Positions 9,626 to 18,638 are shown, numbered from the stretch's first letter. The stretch: DNA of 37,803 nucleotides from Thiotrichales bacterium (GCA_022759035.1 JAEMQD010000122.1:1-37803), one strand, 5' to 3'. A program made the numbers and translations. Notes: generated by a model from the letters alone, not told the origin.

Positions 9626-11038
9626 TTAAGTTTGTAATCTTTCAATAATACTCGTTGTTGAATGGCCTTCCCAAAAGTTCAATACGCGTACTTCACCGCC
9701 ATGCGCCCAAACACAATCTGCACCAGCAATTTGTTCTGGAAGATAATCACCGCCTTTTACCAAAATATCTGGCTTAACTTGGCAAATAAGCGCCTCTGGT
9801 GTCTCTTCACTAAAATCAACAACCCAATCTACACTTTCTAATGCAGCGAGCATTTCCATACGCAAAGAAAGCGTGTTAATCGGCCGTGTTTCACCTTTTA
9901 ATGCCTTTACAGAAGCATCTGAATTAACAGCAACAATCAAGCGATCACCCAAAGCCTTTGCTTCTCGTAAATAACGCACATGACCTGGGTGCAATATATC
10001 AAAACAACCATTTGTCATCACAACACGCTCACCAGATTGCTGTGCTTTACGAACCCAACTTGTTAGCGTGTCCCATGAATTAGCGACACTACCACCAACA
10101 ACGACAGGATGCATCGCCTCTTCCAATTCTGCCAAAGCAACGGTCGAAGTACCTAGCTTACGCACAACAATTCCCGACGCCTCATTGGCTAAGCGCACCG
10201 CACTAGGCAAACTCAAGCCCGATGCATAGGCCACCGCCAGAGTAGCCATTGCCGTATCACCCGCACCAGTTACATCAAAAACCTCTTGTGCTTTTGTTGG
10301 AATATGCAAGGGAGCAGCATCTGTTTGCAATAGCGTCATACCCGCTTCACTACGCGTAACCAACAAAGCAGACAAACCTAATTCTGCCATTAATCTAGCG
10401 CCGGACTGCGCAATGGCATCGTCGGTACGTGCCTTGCCAACAATCGCGTTAAATTCAGATAAATTTGGTTTAATGAGTGTCGCACCAGCATAGCGGCTAA
10501 AGTCTTGTCCTTTAGGGTCAACAAAAACAACCTTATTCATTTTTCGAGCTAATGCGATGATATCGGCGACGTGTAGTAACGATCCTTTGGCATAATCTGA
10601 GATAACTAACACATCATAATCTGCTAAATGTTCTGCAACACGCATCACAACACGCTCAGCTAAATGCGCATTAGGCGCTTCTTCAAAATCCAAACGAATA
10701 AGTTGTTGTTGTCTACTAACAATTCTTAATTTTCTAACCGTTGGTACTTGAGCATCGCGTACCCAGTGCGTCATCACACCGGCTGAAGTTAATAACTGAT
10801 CTAACGTATCGCCTGCTTCATCTTGACCAATGAGCCCAATCATACCAACGCGTTGCGCACCAAGTGCAATCGCATTCATGGCCACATTAGCAGCGCCGCC
10901 AGCACGCCCTTGCGTTTGCTGGACACGTACAACAGGTACTGGTGCTTCTGGTGAAATACGTCCTGTATCCCCCGACCAATACTGGTCAAGCATAACATCA
11001 CCAACAACCAATACACGTGCGCGATTAAAATTCAGCAC
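9626..11038 (-). CDS. hldE: Bifunctional heptose 7-phosphate kinase / heptose 1-phosphate adenylyltransferase HldE
   Basis: Makes ADP-heptose for the LPS inner core: it phosphorylates heptose 7-phosphate at C1 and, after GmhB, adds AMP. It has 470 residues (E. coli 477). The ribokinase-type domain fills about 1-320, with VVGDVMLDQYW, RISPEAPVPVV and the anion-hole motif DVTGAGDTA. The cytidylyltransferase-type domain begins about residue 340 with TNGCFDILHPGHVRYL. The start is a GTG at 11036-11038 with AGGG nine bases upstream; no ATG fits the conserved N-terminus. It diverges from the PagL-like gene, and kdsD, waaA and waaC lie nearby. Confidence 0.96.
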   Translation of the reverse strand: MLNFNRARVLVVGDVMLDQYWSGDTGRISPEAPVPVVRVQQTQGRAGGAANVAMNAIALGAQRVGMIGLIGQDEAGDTLDQLLTSAGVMTHWVRDAQVPTVRKLRIVSRQQQLIRLDFEEAPNAHLAERVVMRVAEHLADYDVLVISDYAKGSLLHVADIIALARKMNKVVFVDPKGQDFSRYAGATLIKPNLSEFNAIVGKARTDDAIAQSGARLMAELGLSALLVTRSEAGMTLLQTDAAPLHIPTKAQEVFDVTGAGDTAMATLAVAYASGLSLPSAVRLANEASGIVVRKLGTSTVALAELEEAMHPVVVGGSVANSWDTLTSWVRKAQQSGERVVMTNGCFDILHPGHVRYLREAKALGDRLIVAVNSDASVKALKGETRPINTLSLRMEMLAALESVDWVVDFSEETPEALICQVKPDILVKGGDYLPEQIAGADCVWAHGGEVRVLNFWEGHSTTSIIERLQT

Positions 11039-11100
11039 TTTAGATATCCCTGATAATCCGTTAAAATGCTATTTTACCAATGTTTTATGGAAGTTTGAGT

Positions 11101-11733
11101 ATGATCGCTAGACTTAAATCATTTTTTATTGCCAGTTTTTTTGGGCTGGTAAGTATCAATAGCGCGCACGCTGATGCCGGATTGGCTGTTTATGGTGTTG
11201 TTGCTGCCACCCTTGGCGCTGGTTTTGGTGCAAGCATTTATGGTAATGGATTAGCGAATACAGCACAGTCAGGTATTGGTAAACATCAAGTAAGTTTAAT
11301 GGCTGGGAAAGATACAGATATTGATACTGCTCGTCTTGCTTACCGACTGGAGGCAAAGCTTCCTTTGTGGAAAACAAAAGATTTTGCCCTGATTGGTGGT
11401 CTTGAAACAAGTATCGGTCAATGGCAGGCAGATAGTAAATACCCCGATCGTTCTCTAACCGATCTAGGTATTACACCTATATTTAAATTAAAGCGTGATG
11501 AAGCGTCTCCTTGGTATGCCGAAGTAGGTGTTGGCGCGCATTATCTCAGCAATACCCGAATCAAAGATTACACAAAATCGACACAATTTCAATTTGGCGA
11601 TCAATTGGGTTTGGGTTGGGAAAATCATCAAGTACGTCTTGGCTATAAATACTTACACGTTTCTAATGGCAACATTGAAACCCCAAATCCCTCGACAGAT
11701 TTCCATATGATTGAACTAGGCTATCGTTACTAA
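11101..11733 (+). CDS. PagL-like lipid A 3-O-deacylase / outer-membrane beta-barrel
   Basis: A 210-residue exported protein. A signal peptide ends near residue 23 (AHA), and a Gly/Ala-rich start to the mature protein is followed by alternating barrel strands ending in aromatic YRY. AHYLSNTRI, FGDQLGLGWE and YLHVSNGNIETPNP match the acyloxyacyl hydrolase (PagL) family. PagL uses a His-x-Ser pair and a glutamate 14 residues after the histidine. Here H186 and S188 are kept and position 200 is aspartate. The start is ATG 11101 with GGAAG eight bases before it. A longer frame from 11080 would put seven residues before the signal peptide and is rejected. It is 24 bases ahead of kdsD, probably co-transcribed with it. 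Confidence 0.8.
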   Translation: MIARLKSFFIASFFGLVSINSAHADAGLAVYGVVAATLGAGFGASIYGNGLANTAQSGIGKHQVSLMAGKDTDIDTARLAYRLEAKLPLWKTKDFALIGGLETSIGQWQADSKYPDRSLTDLGITPIFKLKRDEASPWYAEVGVGAHYLSNTRIKDYTKSTQFQFGDQLGLGWENHQVRLGYKYLHVSNGNIETPNPSTDFHMIELGYRY

Positions 11734-11757
11734 CATATTAAAAAGGTAATTGTTCAC

Positions 11758-12702
11758 ATGTCGACACATATTGCAGAAGCAAAGACGGTCATCCAAATAG
11801 AAGCGGCAGCAATTGCGCATCTTGCTAATCAGCTAGATGAAAACTTTAGCCATGCTGTCAACGCCATTTTGGATACAAAAGGCCGCTTAATTATTTGCGG
11901 TATGGGAAAATCTGGCATTATTGGAAAGAAAATTGCGGCAACCATGGCCTCTACTGGCACCCCAAGCTTTTTTATGCATCCTGGTGAGGCATATCATGGT
12001 GACTTGGGGATGGTAAAACCAGAAGATGTTTTTTTAGCAATTTCCAACTCTGGAGAAACAGACGAAGTTATAAAACTGATTCCTTTTCTTAAGGATAATG
12101 GCAATTGTTTAATTGCCATGACCGGTAAACCAACAAGTACCTTAGCAACTCATGCTAACTTTCATCTCAATATCGCCGTACCACAGGAAGCCTGTCCACT
12201 ACAACTTGCTCCCACGTCTTCTACTACAGCGACTTTAGTGATGGGTGATGCGCTTGCAGTATGTTTAATGAAGGCTAGAGCATTCAAGCCAGAAGAATTC
12301 GCACGTTTTCATCCTGGTGGAAACTTAGGCAAAAAACTCCTGAGCAGAGTACGTCATGTCATGAAAAAACCGCCACTACCTAGCGTCACACCTAACGCAG
12401 GTGTCACAGATATTGTTAGTGCAATTAGCCATGGACGTATTGGCTTGTGCCTCGTTCAAGAAAACAACAAAACACTCGGCGTAATTTCTGATGGCGACTT
12501 ACGCCGTGCGATGATTGCTAAAGCTGAAGACTTCATGCACACTACTGCGCAAAACCTGATGACCACGAATCCTAAATCGATTGGTCCAGATGCGCGACTT
12601 GGTGAAGCCGAAGCTATGATGGCACAATATAAAATTACCGCGCTTTTAGTTCAGGAACAAGAAAAGATTATCGGCGTAATTGAAATTTACGATATTAAAT
12701 GA
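11758..12702 (+). CDS. kdsD: Arabinose-5-phosphate isomerase KdsD (KpsF family)
   Basis: Converts ribulose 5-phosphate to arabinose 5-phosphate, the first step toward Kdo. It has 314 residues. A SIS domain (about 40-180) has GRLIICGMGKSGIIGKKIAA, shown here as ICGMGKSGIIGKK, with AISNSGETDE and FHPGGNLGKKLL. Two CBS domains follow (about 205-310). The protein stops at GVIEIYDIK, some eight residues before the usual end of the family (typically HDLL-x-AGV). The stop overlaps the waaA ATG as ATGA. The two Kdo genes are thus translationally coupled. Confidence 0.94.
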   Translation: MSTHIAEAKTVIQIEAAAIAHLANQLDENFSHAVNAILDTKGRLIICGMGKSGIIGKKIAATMASTGTPSFFMHPGEAYHGDLGMVKPEDVFLAISNSGETDEVIKLIPFLKDNGNCLIAMTGKPTSTLATHANFHLNIAVPQEACPLQLAPTSSTTATLVMGDALAVCLMKARAFKPEEFARFHPGGNLGKKLLSRVRHVMKKPPLPSVTPNAGVTDIVSAISHGRIGLCLVQENNKTLGVISDGDLRRAMIAKAEDFMHTTAQNLMTTNPKSIGPDARLGEAEAMMAQYKITALLVQEQEKIIGVIEIYDIK

Positions 12703-13979
12703 CGCATTGGCTATACAACTTGTTAATGTGGCTAATGTGGCCACTCTGGCTATTTTATAGTTATAAACGCTGTAAAAATCAATCCAAACCACGTGCATGC
12801 TGGAAATCACTGTGGACAATTGAATTGCCGCAGTTTGAAACACAACCTATTTGGATTCATGCTGTCTCATTGGGGGAAACACAAGCTGCGCTTATTCTCA
12901 TTAACACAATCAAACAAGCATTACCTGAGCAAAGCATCTTTTTTACTGGTGGAAACCGTAGCGCAATTGAATTCGCGCGCAAACAACATATCGATAACTT
13001 TGTCATCTCTTATCTCCCTTTAGATTATGCGTGGTTAAGAAATAGACTATTTCATGCAGTCCAACCCAAATTACTCATATTGATGGAAACTGAGTTTTGG
13101 CCAAACTTGCTCTTTACCGCACATCAGTTGAACATTCCAACAGCGATCATTCAAGCACGCCTGTCTCAATCTTCAAAAAAGAACTACCCTAAATACGGAC
13201 AACCACTTTTAAAACAATTGCTATCACCAGTTCAATTTGTCGCTGCACAAACGCAACAAGATGCAGATGCATTAATTTCATTGGGTATTAAAAAAGAACA
13301 CTGTTATTTACTTGGTAATATTAAATACGATTTTAACTTAGACGAACAACTAATTGCCAAAGCGCAACAGATAAAAGATCGTATTGGCAATCGTTGGATT
13401 TGGGTTGCGGGAAGCACACATCCAAAAGAAGAAGTACCGCTTCTGGCAGCAAATAAATTATTGCTAGATCACGACCCACAGGCATTACTTATCCTTGTAC
13501 CACGCCACCCCAATTATTTTGAAACACTAGCACAAGTACTAACCAATAGTCATATTGCTTTTGAACGCTGGTCTACATGGTATCCAAGCGGCAATCAACT
13601 TAATAACACGACACAAGTGTTACTCGTAGATGCGTTAGGTGTACTTATGCAAGCTTATGCGATTGCACAAGCTTGTTTTGTTGGAGGTAGTTTGGTTCCT
13701 TGGGGTGGGCACAATCTACTAGAACCTGCAGCACTGGCCAAGCCATTGCTCGCAGGGCAGCACAACCATAATTTTTCAGAAATTGAGTCTGGTCTTATAC
13801 AAGCAAATGCGCTCTACATTGTGCAAAATGAAACACACTTGTTCCAACAACTTTATCAACTAAAAACAAATCCAGCGTTAGCTACAACACTTGGAAATAA
13901 TGCAAAAAGCTACTTTATTAGCCAACGAGGCGCAACAGAACGCATTCTATTAAAACTAATGAAACTAATAAAAAACTAA
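12699..13979 (+). CDS. waaA: 3-deoxy-D-manno-octulosonic acid (Kdo) transferase WaaA
   Basis: Adds Kdo from CMP-Kdo to lipid IVA at the inner membrane. It has 426 residues, usual for the GT30 family. An N-terminal membrane anchor (LYNLLMWLMWPLWLFY) is followed by the GT-B N-domain with WIHAVSLGET and LMETEFWPNL. The C-domain has VAGSTHPKEE and the donor loop GSLVPWGGHNLLEPAALAKP. One or two Kdo residues may be added; sequence alone does not say. The start overlaps the kdsD stop. The 69-base gap after it holds the promoter of the H-NS-like gene. Confidence 0.96.
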   Translation: MTHWLYNLLMWLMWPLWLFYSYKRCKNQSKPRACWKSLWTIELPQFETQPIWIHAVSLGETQAALILINTIKQALPEQSIFFTGGNRSAIEFARKQHIDNFVISYLPLDYAWLRNRLFHAVQPKLLILMETEFWPNLLFTAHQLNIPTAIIQARLSQSSKKNYPKYGQPLLKQLLSPVQFVAAQTQQDADALISLGIKKEHCYLLGNIKYDFNLDEQLIAKAQQIKDRIGNRWIWVAGSTHPKEEVPLLAANKLLLDHDPQALLILVPRHPNYFETLAQVLTNSHIAFERWSTWYPSGNQLNNTTQVLLVDALGVLMQAYAIAQACFVGGSLVPWGGHNLLEPAALAKPLLAGQHNHNFSEIESGLIQANALYIVQNETHLFQQLYQLKTNPALATTLGNNAKSYFISQRGATERILLKLMKLIKN

Positions 13980-13985
13980 TAAAAT

Positions 13986-14015
13986 TTGACAGAAGCCTTT
14001 TAATCAAAATAATAT
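13986..14015 (+). promoter_or_regulatory. Sigma-70 type promoter of the H-NS-like gene
   Basis: A perfect TTGACA (13986-13991) is followed 18 bases later by TAATAT (14010-14015), in a very AT-rich stretch between waaA and the H-NS-like gene. A good ribosome site AAGAGG (14035-14040) follows, eight bases before the ATG. The -10 is only a partial match and could be shifted by one to three bases. Confidence 0.6.
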
Positions 14016-14048
14016 ATAGACTCAACACTTTATTAAGAGGAATCTTTA

Positions 14049-14453
14049 ATGGCTTCGATTGATACCAAAATGCAAAAACTGCAAAAAAAATTAATAGCAA
14101 TGCAAGCCGAATTAAATGCATTAGAAAATCAAAAAAAAGCAGCACAAATTACAAAAGAAACAGAATGGGTTAATAACTTAATTCAAGATATTAATGAAAT
14201 TTTGATCAAAAACAATCAAAAATCGCCTGCTGCGTTGATGAAAATATTAGTTGAAACCTTTGGAAATGGCAAAAGCTTACGCAATACAAACGATAACAAA
14301 ATAAATAAAAAACCCTTACCTGTAAAATATCGCGATACAGCACCTGGCTGCGAACACAACACTTGGTCTGGGCGTGGATTAGCACCACTCTGGATTAAGC
14401 GTTATGAGGCAGTTGGTCGCAAAAAAGAAGAATTTCTTATTAACGCGTCATAA
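14049..14453 (+). CDS. H-NS family nucleoid-associated protein
   Basis: A 134-residue DNA-binding protein. Residues 1-50 are a charged helical, probably coiled-coil, oligomerisation segment (KMQKLQKKLIAMQAELNALE). The C-terminus has the H-NS signature KYRD followed by TWSGRGLAPLWI. In many family members the loop after KYRD is about six residues and GRG is followed by a basic residue. Here it is TAPGCEHN, and GRG is followed by LAPLW. DNA binding should persist through the GRG core, though strength may differ. Its promoter and ribosome site are clear. Its 3' end overlaps that of the convergent dehydrogenase by 14 bases. Which xenogeneic or core genes it silences cannot be told. Confidence 0.85.
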   Translation: MASIDTKMQKLQKKLIAMQAELNALENQKKAAQITKETEWVNNLIQDINEILIKNNQKSPAALMKILVETFGNGKSLRNTNDNKINKKPLPVKYRDTAPGCEHNTWSGRGLAPLWIKRYEAVGRKKEEFLINAS

Positions 14454-17325
14454 CATTCGCAAATAATACAGCAGGATGAATTGCTTTGCGTTGCGCAAAA
14501 TCAAACACCTGCTGTTGGCAACTCGTACCCGAGCTCACTAAAGAGACATCTTCTGCCAAATCAGCAATACTGGGTAATAACACTTGTTGCGCGATTTTTA
14601 ATGAAATATCTGTATGTTCATAACCAAAACTGCCTGCCATGCCACAGCAACCCGCATCAATAATGGTAACAGGTGCCTGTAACAACGCAAAAGCTTGCTT
14701 TGTTAGTTCTGTACCAACTAGCGATTTTTGATGGCAGTGAACATGAATCGTTACTGGTTGGTTCGCTTTTTTCCAAATATAATCGGTATGTGTTTTAGCA
14801 AAAGCCAACATGGCTTCTTCAAACAACCAAATGCGATTTTGGTAAGTTGCTAGTGCTGTTTGGTCATGTGGTGCTAATAATGCTAGTGCGTCATCTCTAA
14901 GTACAAGCAATTCTGATGGTTCAATGCCAACAATGCCCCATAATTTTTCTTGATCGACCTGTGCAACCAACGCATTTACAAGCTGGCTTAACACCACACG
15001 TGCTTCATTTAAAAAGCCTGAACTGATTAATAATCTTGGTGAATCTGTCAACCAAATAGGCTGCACGTTAAATCCGAGTTGCTGCAATACAACAATCGTT
15101 GATTTTCCAGACTCGGTGTGTAAATAACGACTGTATACATCAACCAAAACAACAACCAACTTCCCTGTTGCATTATTGTTATTTTTTCCCGTATCTTCCC
15201 ACCAATTCAATAAATCTTTCCCATCAGGCAAGGGAAAATGGCGTCGACTATCCCAGCCAAAAGGCGAAAACAACCAACGTACACGGTCTAATAAGGGAAT
15301 AAGATATCTCGCACGATTTAACCAAGGCAACATGGCGGCATAATGCCTTAACAATCGCGCCTTAAATGTTAATCGATTATTTTTACGCGTTTGAAAAAGC
15401 ACCTCAGATTTTAATCGACTCATATCAACGCTGGCTGGACACTCACTTTTACACGCTTTGCAGCTTAAACAAAGCGAAAGCGCTTCTTGCAATGCCGTTT
15501 CTGACATCGTGGTGACTGGCTCTGGTGACTGTAAAGCAAACCGTAATAAGTTTGCGCGCCCTCTTGTTGCAAAACGATCATCGCGAGTTACTTGATAACT
15601 CGGGCACATTGCTCCTGTTGACTTACGACATGCCCCTGCACCATTACATTTTTCTACACTTTTCGCAAAACCACCATCTTGCTGCCAATCAAAACCAGTT
15701 ACCAGCGTCGCACTAGACACGGGAATGCGCCAATCTGAATCAATAGGAAGATTGCCAATAATGCGATCAGGGTTAAAGCGATTGTTAGGGTCGAAAACTT
15801 GTTTAACCGAAACCAAAAGCTTATAAACGGCGTCGCCAAATTGTTCGTTTAAAAAAGGCGCACGCAATCGACCATCACCATGCTCTCCCGACAAAGCGCC
15901 TTTATACTGCTTAACTAACAATGAAACCTGAGCAGCAATCTTAGTAAATAACACCTTATCCGACGGTTGTGATAAATCAAGCTCGGGTCTTAAATGAATT
16001 AATCCAACCGATGCATGACCATAATAAATACAATTTACAGAAAGGGATGCCATTAATGCGCGAATATCACGCATAAAAGCACTCAAGTGAACAACAGGAA
16101 CAGCCGTATCTTCAATCACGGCAATGGCTTTTTTATCACTCACCTTCCCCATTAATAATCCTAAGCCAGCCTTGCGCACTTCCCATACTGACGCCATATT
16201 CGCACCCATTACAGGAACACTCGCATAGACACCAGCTAATCCATTTGCTAACGCGATTCCCTTTTTTAGCATCACATCCAACTGTGCTTCTGTTTCTGCA
16301 AAATATTCGATAACTAAAACAGCTTCAGGCTCACCATCAATCCAAAAGCGATGCTTTTGAAATCCTGCGTGTCCCTTTGTTCCTGCCATCGTTGGCGCAT
16401 CAATCAGTTCAATTGCAACGGGGGCTGTCTTCAGCAAAACCGCTGTGGCATCTAACGCTAAAAAAACGTCATTAAAATGCACAACTAACAAACCACGAGA
16501 TAATGGTAGTGGTTGTAACTGAAAAACAACGTCACTCATCAACACCAAAGTGCCTTCAGAGCCACAAATTAATTGAGACAAGTTGGCTTGCGTATCTTCA
16601 GAATCACGACTATGCCAATGACTTTGTAATGCCAATGCATCTAGCGCATAACCAGTATTACGACGAATAATGCTAGGATCAGGAAATGCAGTTAAAATCG
16701 CTTGCTTATTCTCGAAAATCATTGCATCAATGCATCGATAAATATCGCCTTCTAAATTTGTTTGTGTTTTTTTCTCTTGAACCATCTCTGTTGATAATGG
16801 CTCGAAAACACAGCTAGATGCATCTGATAGCACAGCCGTCACAGCAACAACTTGCTGACGTGGTGTCTGATAGGCAAGTGAATAAGCACCACAAGAATTA
16901 TTGGCGACAACACCACCAATAACACATCGATTAGCCGTCGAAGTATCAATAGCCAACCACAAACCATGCGGCTTTAAAAATCGGTTTAAATCATCAAGCA
17001 CAACACCCGCTTCGACACGAACCTGTCGTTTTGCTAAATCGAGTGATAAAATACGATTCATGTGACGACTAATATCAGCAATAATGTCATTGCCAATAGC
17101 CTGTCCAGCAAGCGAAGTACCGCCACCTCTTAACGTAATTTTGCGCTGAAACTGATTGGCAAAACGAACTAGTGCAACTAAATCATTGTGACAAGTCGGA
17201 AAAACAACACAGCTTGGCAACTGTTCATAGATTGAAGCATCCGTAGCATAACGCTGTCTTGCCCCTAAACTACTATCTACCTCACCAAGAAAAGCAAAAC
17301 GCTCTTTAAGTTGATTAAAAGGCAT
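14440..17325 (-). CDS. FAD-linked D-2-hydroxyacid dehydrogenase with Fe-S domain (D-lactate / YdiJ type)
   Basis: A single 961-residue protein joining a GlcD-like flavin half to a GlpC-like iron-sulfur half. The FAD-binding loop LRGGGTSLAGQAIG lies near residues 65-78, followed by an FAD-oxidase C-terminal domain to about 540. Two cysteine sets follow: CNGAGACRKSTGAMCPSY near 558 and CLSCKACKSECP near 618. A CCG domain near 895 has AGCCGMAGSFGYEH and SSGTSCQQQ. This layout is shared by quinone- or cytochrome-linked D-lactate dehydrogenases and by YdiJ-type D-2-hydroxyglutarate dehydrogenases. The substrate is not decided by sequence. Its start is six bases after the waaC stop, so the two are probably one transcript. 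Confidence 0.88.
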   Translation of the reverse strand: MPFNQLKERFAFLGEVDSSLGARQRYATDASIYEQLPSCVVFPTCHNDLVALVRFANQFQRKITLRGGGTSLAGQAIGNDIIADISRHMNRILSLDLAKRQVRVEAGVVLDDLNRFLKPHGLWLAIDTSTANRCVIGGVVANNSCGAYSLAYQTPRQQVVAVTAVLSDASSCVFEPLSTEMVQEKKTQTNLEGDIYRCIDAMIFENKQAILTAFPDPSIIRRNTGYALDALALQSHWHSRDSEDTQANLSQLICGSEGTLVLMSDVVFQLQPLPLSRGLLVVHFNDVFLALDATAVLLKTAPVAIELIDAPTMAGTKGHAGFQKHRFWIDGEPEAVLVIEYFAETEAQLDVMLKKGIALANGLAGVYASVPVMGANMASVWEVRKAGLGLLMGKVSDKKAIAVIEDTAVPVVHLSAFMRDIRALMASLSVNCIYYGHASVGLIHLRPELDLSQPSDKVLFTKIAAQVSLLVKQYKGALSGEHGDGRLRAPFLNEQFGDAVYKLLVSVKQVFDPNNRFNPDRIIGNLPIDSDWRIPVSSATLVTGFDWQQDGGFAKSVEKCNGAGACRKSTGAMCPSYQVTRDDRFATRGRANLLRFALQSPEPVTTMSETALQEALSLCLSCKACKSECPASVDMSRLKSEVLFQTRKNNRLTFKARLLRHYAAMLPWLNRARYLIPLLDRVRWLFSPFGWDSRRHFPLPDGKDLLNWWEDTGKNNNNATGKLVVVLVDVYSRYLHTESGKSTIVVLQQLGFNVQPIWLTDSPRLLISSGFLNEARVVLSQLVNALVAQVDQEKLWGIVGIEPSELLVLRDDALALLAPHDQTALATYQNRIWLFEEAMLAFAKTHTDYIWKKANQPVTIHVHCHQKSLVGTELTKQAFALLQAPVTIIDAGCCGMAGSFGYEHTDISLKIAQQVLLPSIADLAEDVSLVSSGTSCQQQVFDFAQRKAIHPAVLFANVMTR

Positions 17326-17330
17326 AAAAA

Positions 17331-18377
17331 CTACTTAACCGAATTAGCTAAAGACAAAGTTTGTTCAATTGCTTTAATCACACGCTCTGCTGGCAAATCT
17401 GTTGCATAGCAGGGCGGAATATCGCTATCTCCTTCAAGCTCTATACACATCTCTCTTAAACAAGGAGCGCAGGGATATTTAGCTTGCAATACAGTCACAC
17501 GTTGACCAACCACCCCAGTCAATCCTGGTTCAGTTGCGCCATATAACGCTATAACTGGCTTATGTAAGGCGGCCGCTAAATGCGTTAATCCAGTATCGAC
17601 ACCAACAATGAGCTCAGCATCTGTCAATACGCGAGCAATCGACGACAAAGTCATTTCTGGCAAAACAACAACATGATGTGTTAATCGAGCAAAACGCTCG
17701 GCGCGCATCCGCTCCTGATCAGAAGACCAAGGTAAATAAATACGTCTTTTATGTTGTGCAGCAAAAAGAATTAAGGTTTGCCAGTAAGGCTCTGGCCAAT
17801 GTTTACTTTCCCAAGTTGTAGCGTGTGCAAACACCCAATAAGGCAAAGCATCTTGCTCAGGAAGCGCGCGTATTTTTGGTATTAAACCATAATTCACCTG
17901 CTGCATATCTGGTAGCGGGTAATTCAACGCTTGTGCAAATAATTGTCTTACACGAGTAATCGCATGCTGACCCCAAGGAACAGCAGCCTTATGTGTATAA
18001 AAACGGCTTGCTATCGGTTCACGAGCACTCTGACTGTCCAATCCCCAGCTAGGCGCATCAATAAAGTAGGTCCAAACAGCGCTTTTTAACAGACCTTGCG
18101 CATCAATGACCAAATCATAATGCGTTTCTTGTAACGAACGAACAAAATCTTTCAACGCTCGCCATGCTGAAGGCTTCCATAATTGACCGCGCAACCTCCG
18201 CCATGGCAATGCAATCACCTTTCCTACTGCAGGATGCAATTTGGGTAAATCTGTAAACCCCTCTTCTACCAGCCAATCAATTTGTATCGATGGATGCGCA
18301 ACAACAGCGTCATAAACTGCAGGAAAGGTATGAATAATATCGCCTAAAGAAGAGGTTTTAATCAGCAAAATACGCAT
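17331..18377 (-). CDS. waaC: LPS heptosyltransferase I WaaC
   Basis: Transfers the first heptose from ADP-heptose to Kdo in the inner core. It has 348 residues (GT9 family, usual 320-350). The start MRILLIKTSSLGDIIHTFPA is the diagnostic N-terminus. Donor-site elements are VFAHATTWESKHWPEPYW, VGVDTGLTHLAAAL and ALYGATEPG. The C-terminal CAPCLREMC is common in this family. I chose the ATG at 18375-18377 over an in-frame GTG six codons upstream because the family begins at MRILLI. HldE makes its donor and WaaA its acceptor; both are encoded close by. Confidence 0.94.
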   Translation of the reverse strand: MRILLIKTSSLGDIIHTFPAVYDAVVAHPSIQIDWLVEEGFTDLPKLHPAVGKVIALPWRRLRGQLWKPSAWRALKDFVRSLQETHYDLVIDAQGLLKSAVWTYFIDAPSWGLDSQSAREPIASRFYTHKAAVPWGQHAITRVRQLFAQALNYPLPDMQQVNYGLIPKIRALPEQDALPYWVFAHATTWESKHWPEPYWQTLILFAAQHKRRIYLPWSSDQERMRAERFARLTHHVVVLPEMTLSSIARVLTDAELIVGVDTGLTHLAAALHKPVIALYGATEPGLTGVVGQRVTVLQAKYPCAPCLREMCIELEGDSDIPPCYATDLPAERVIKAIEQTLSLANSVK

Positions 18378-18464
18378 AAGCGGTCGGTAACCCACGAAAA
18401 AATAGAAGACTATTTTAACAGGCTAACTTAATAAGTGATACTCTAAAAAAGAATAGAAAAGATA

Positions 18465-18481
18465 TTTACGATAATCGTAAA
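18465..18481 (-). terminator. Short hairpin after the tRNA cluster, possible terminator
   Basis: TTTACGAT and ATCGTAAA flank one base (perfect 8-base arms), starting five bases beyond the last tRNA 3' end in the direction of transcription. A T-rich but interrupted stretch follows. It is a plausible weak terminator or tRNA processing boundary, but has little GC in the stem. Confidence 0.35.
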
Positions 18482-18485
18482 AAAT

Positions 18486-18561
18486 TGGAGCGGGATAAGA
18501 GACTCGAACTCTCGACCCTAACCTTGGCAAGGTTATGCTCTACCAACTGAGCTAATCCCGC
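18486..18561 (-). tRNA. tRNA-Gly (GCC), copy 2 in transcription order
   Basis: 76 bases including an encoded CCA. The acceptor pairs GCGGGAT with ATCCCGC, the T loop is GTTCGAG, and the anticodon loop TTGCCAA reads GCC. It is identical by eye to the copy at 18683-18758. One base separates it from the tRNA-Glu before it. Confidence 0.97.
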
Positions 18562-18562
18562 T

Positions 18563-18638
18563 TGGCGTCCCCACGGGGATTCGAACCCCGGTTACCGCCG
18601 TGAAAGGGCGATGTCCTAGGCCTCTAGACGATGGGGAC
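18563..18638 (-). tRNA. tRNA-Glu (TTC), copy 2 in transcription order
   Basis: 76 bases including CCA. The acceptor pairs GTCCCCA with TGGGGAC, the anticodon loop CTTTCAC reads TTC, and the T arm is CCGGGGTTCGAATCCCCG. It is identical by eye to the copy at 18760-18835. It lies in a cluster just downstream of gltX, which charges it. Confidence 0.97.

Noticed and set aside
14440-17325. Accidental fusion of separate glcD-like and glpC-like genes
   Set aside because: Single-chain proteins of this length and domain order are an established family (Dld-II and YdiJ type).
18465-18481. Dyad TTTACGAT-A-ATCGTAAA as a metal-regulator (Fur-like) operator
   Set aside because: It does not match the Fur consensus, and its place just after the tRNA 3' end fits a transcript end better.
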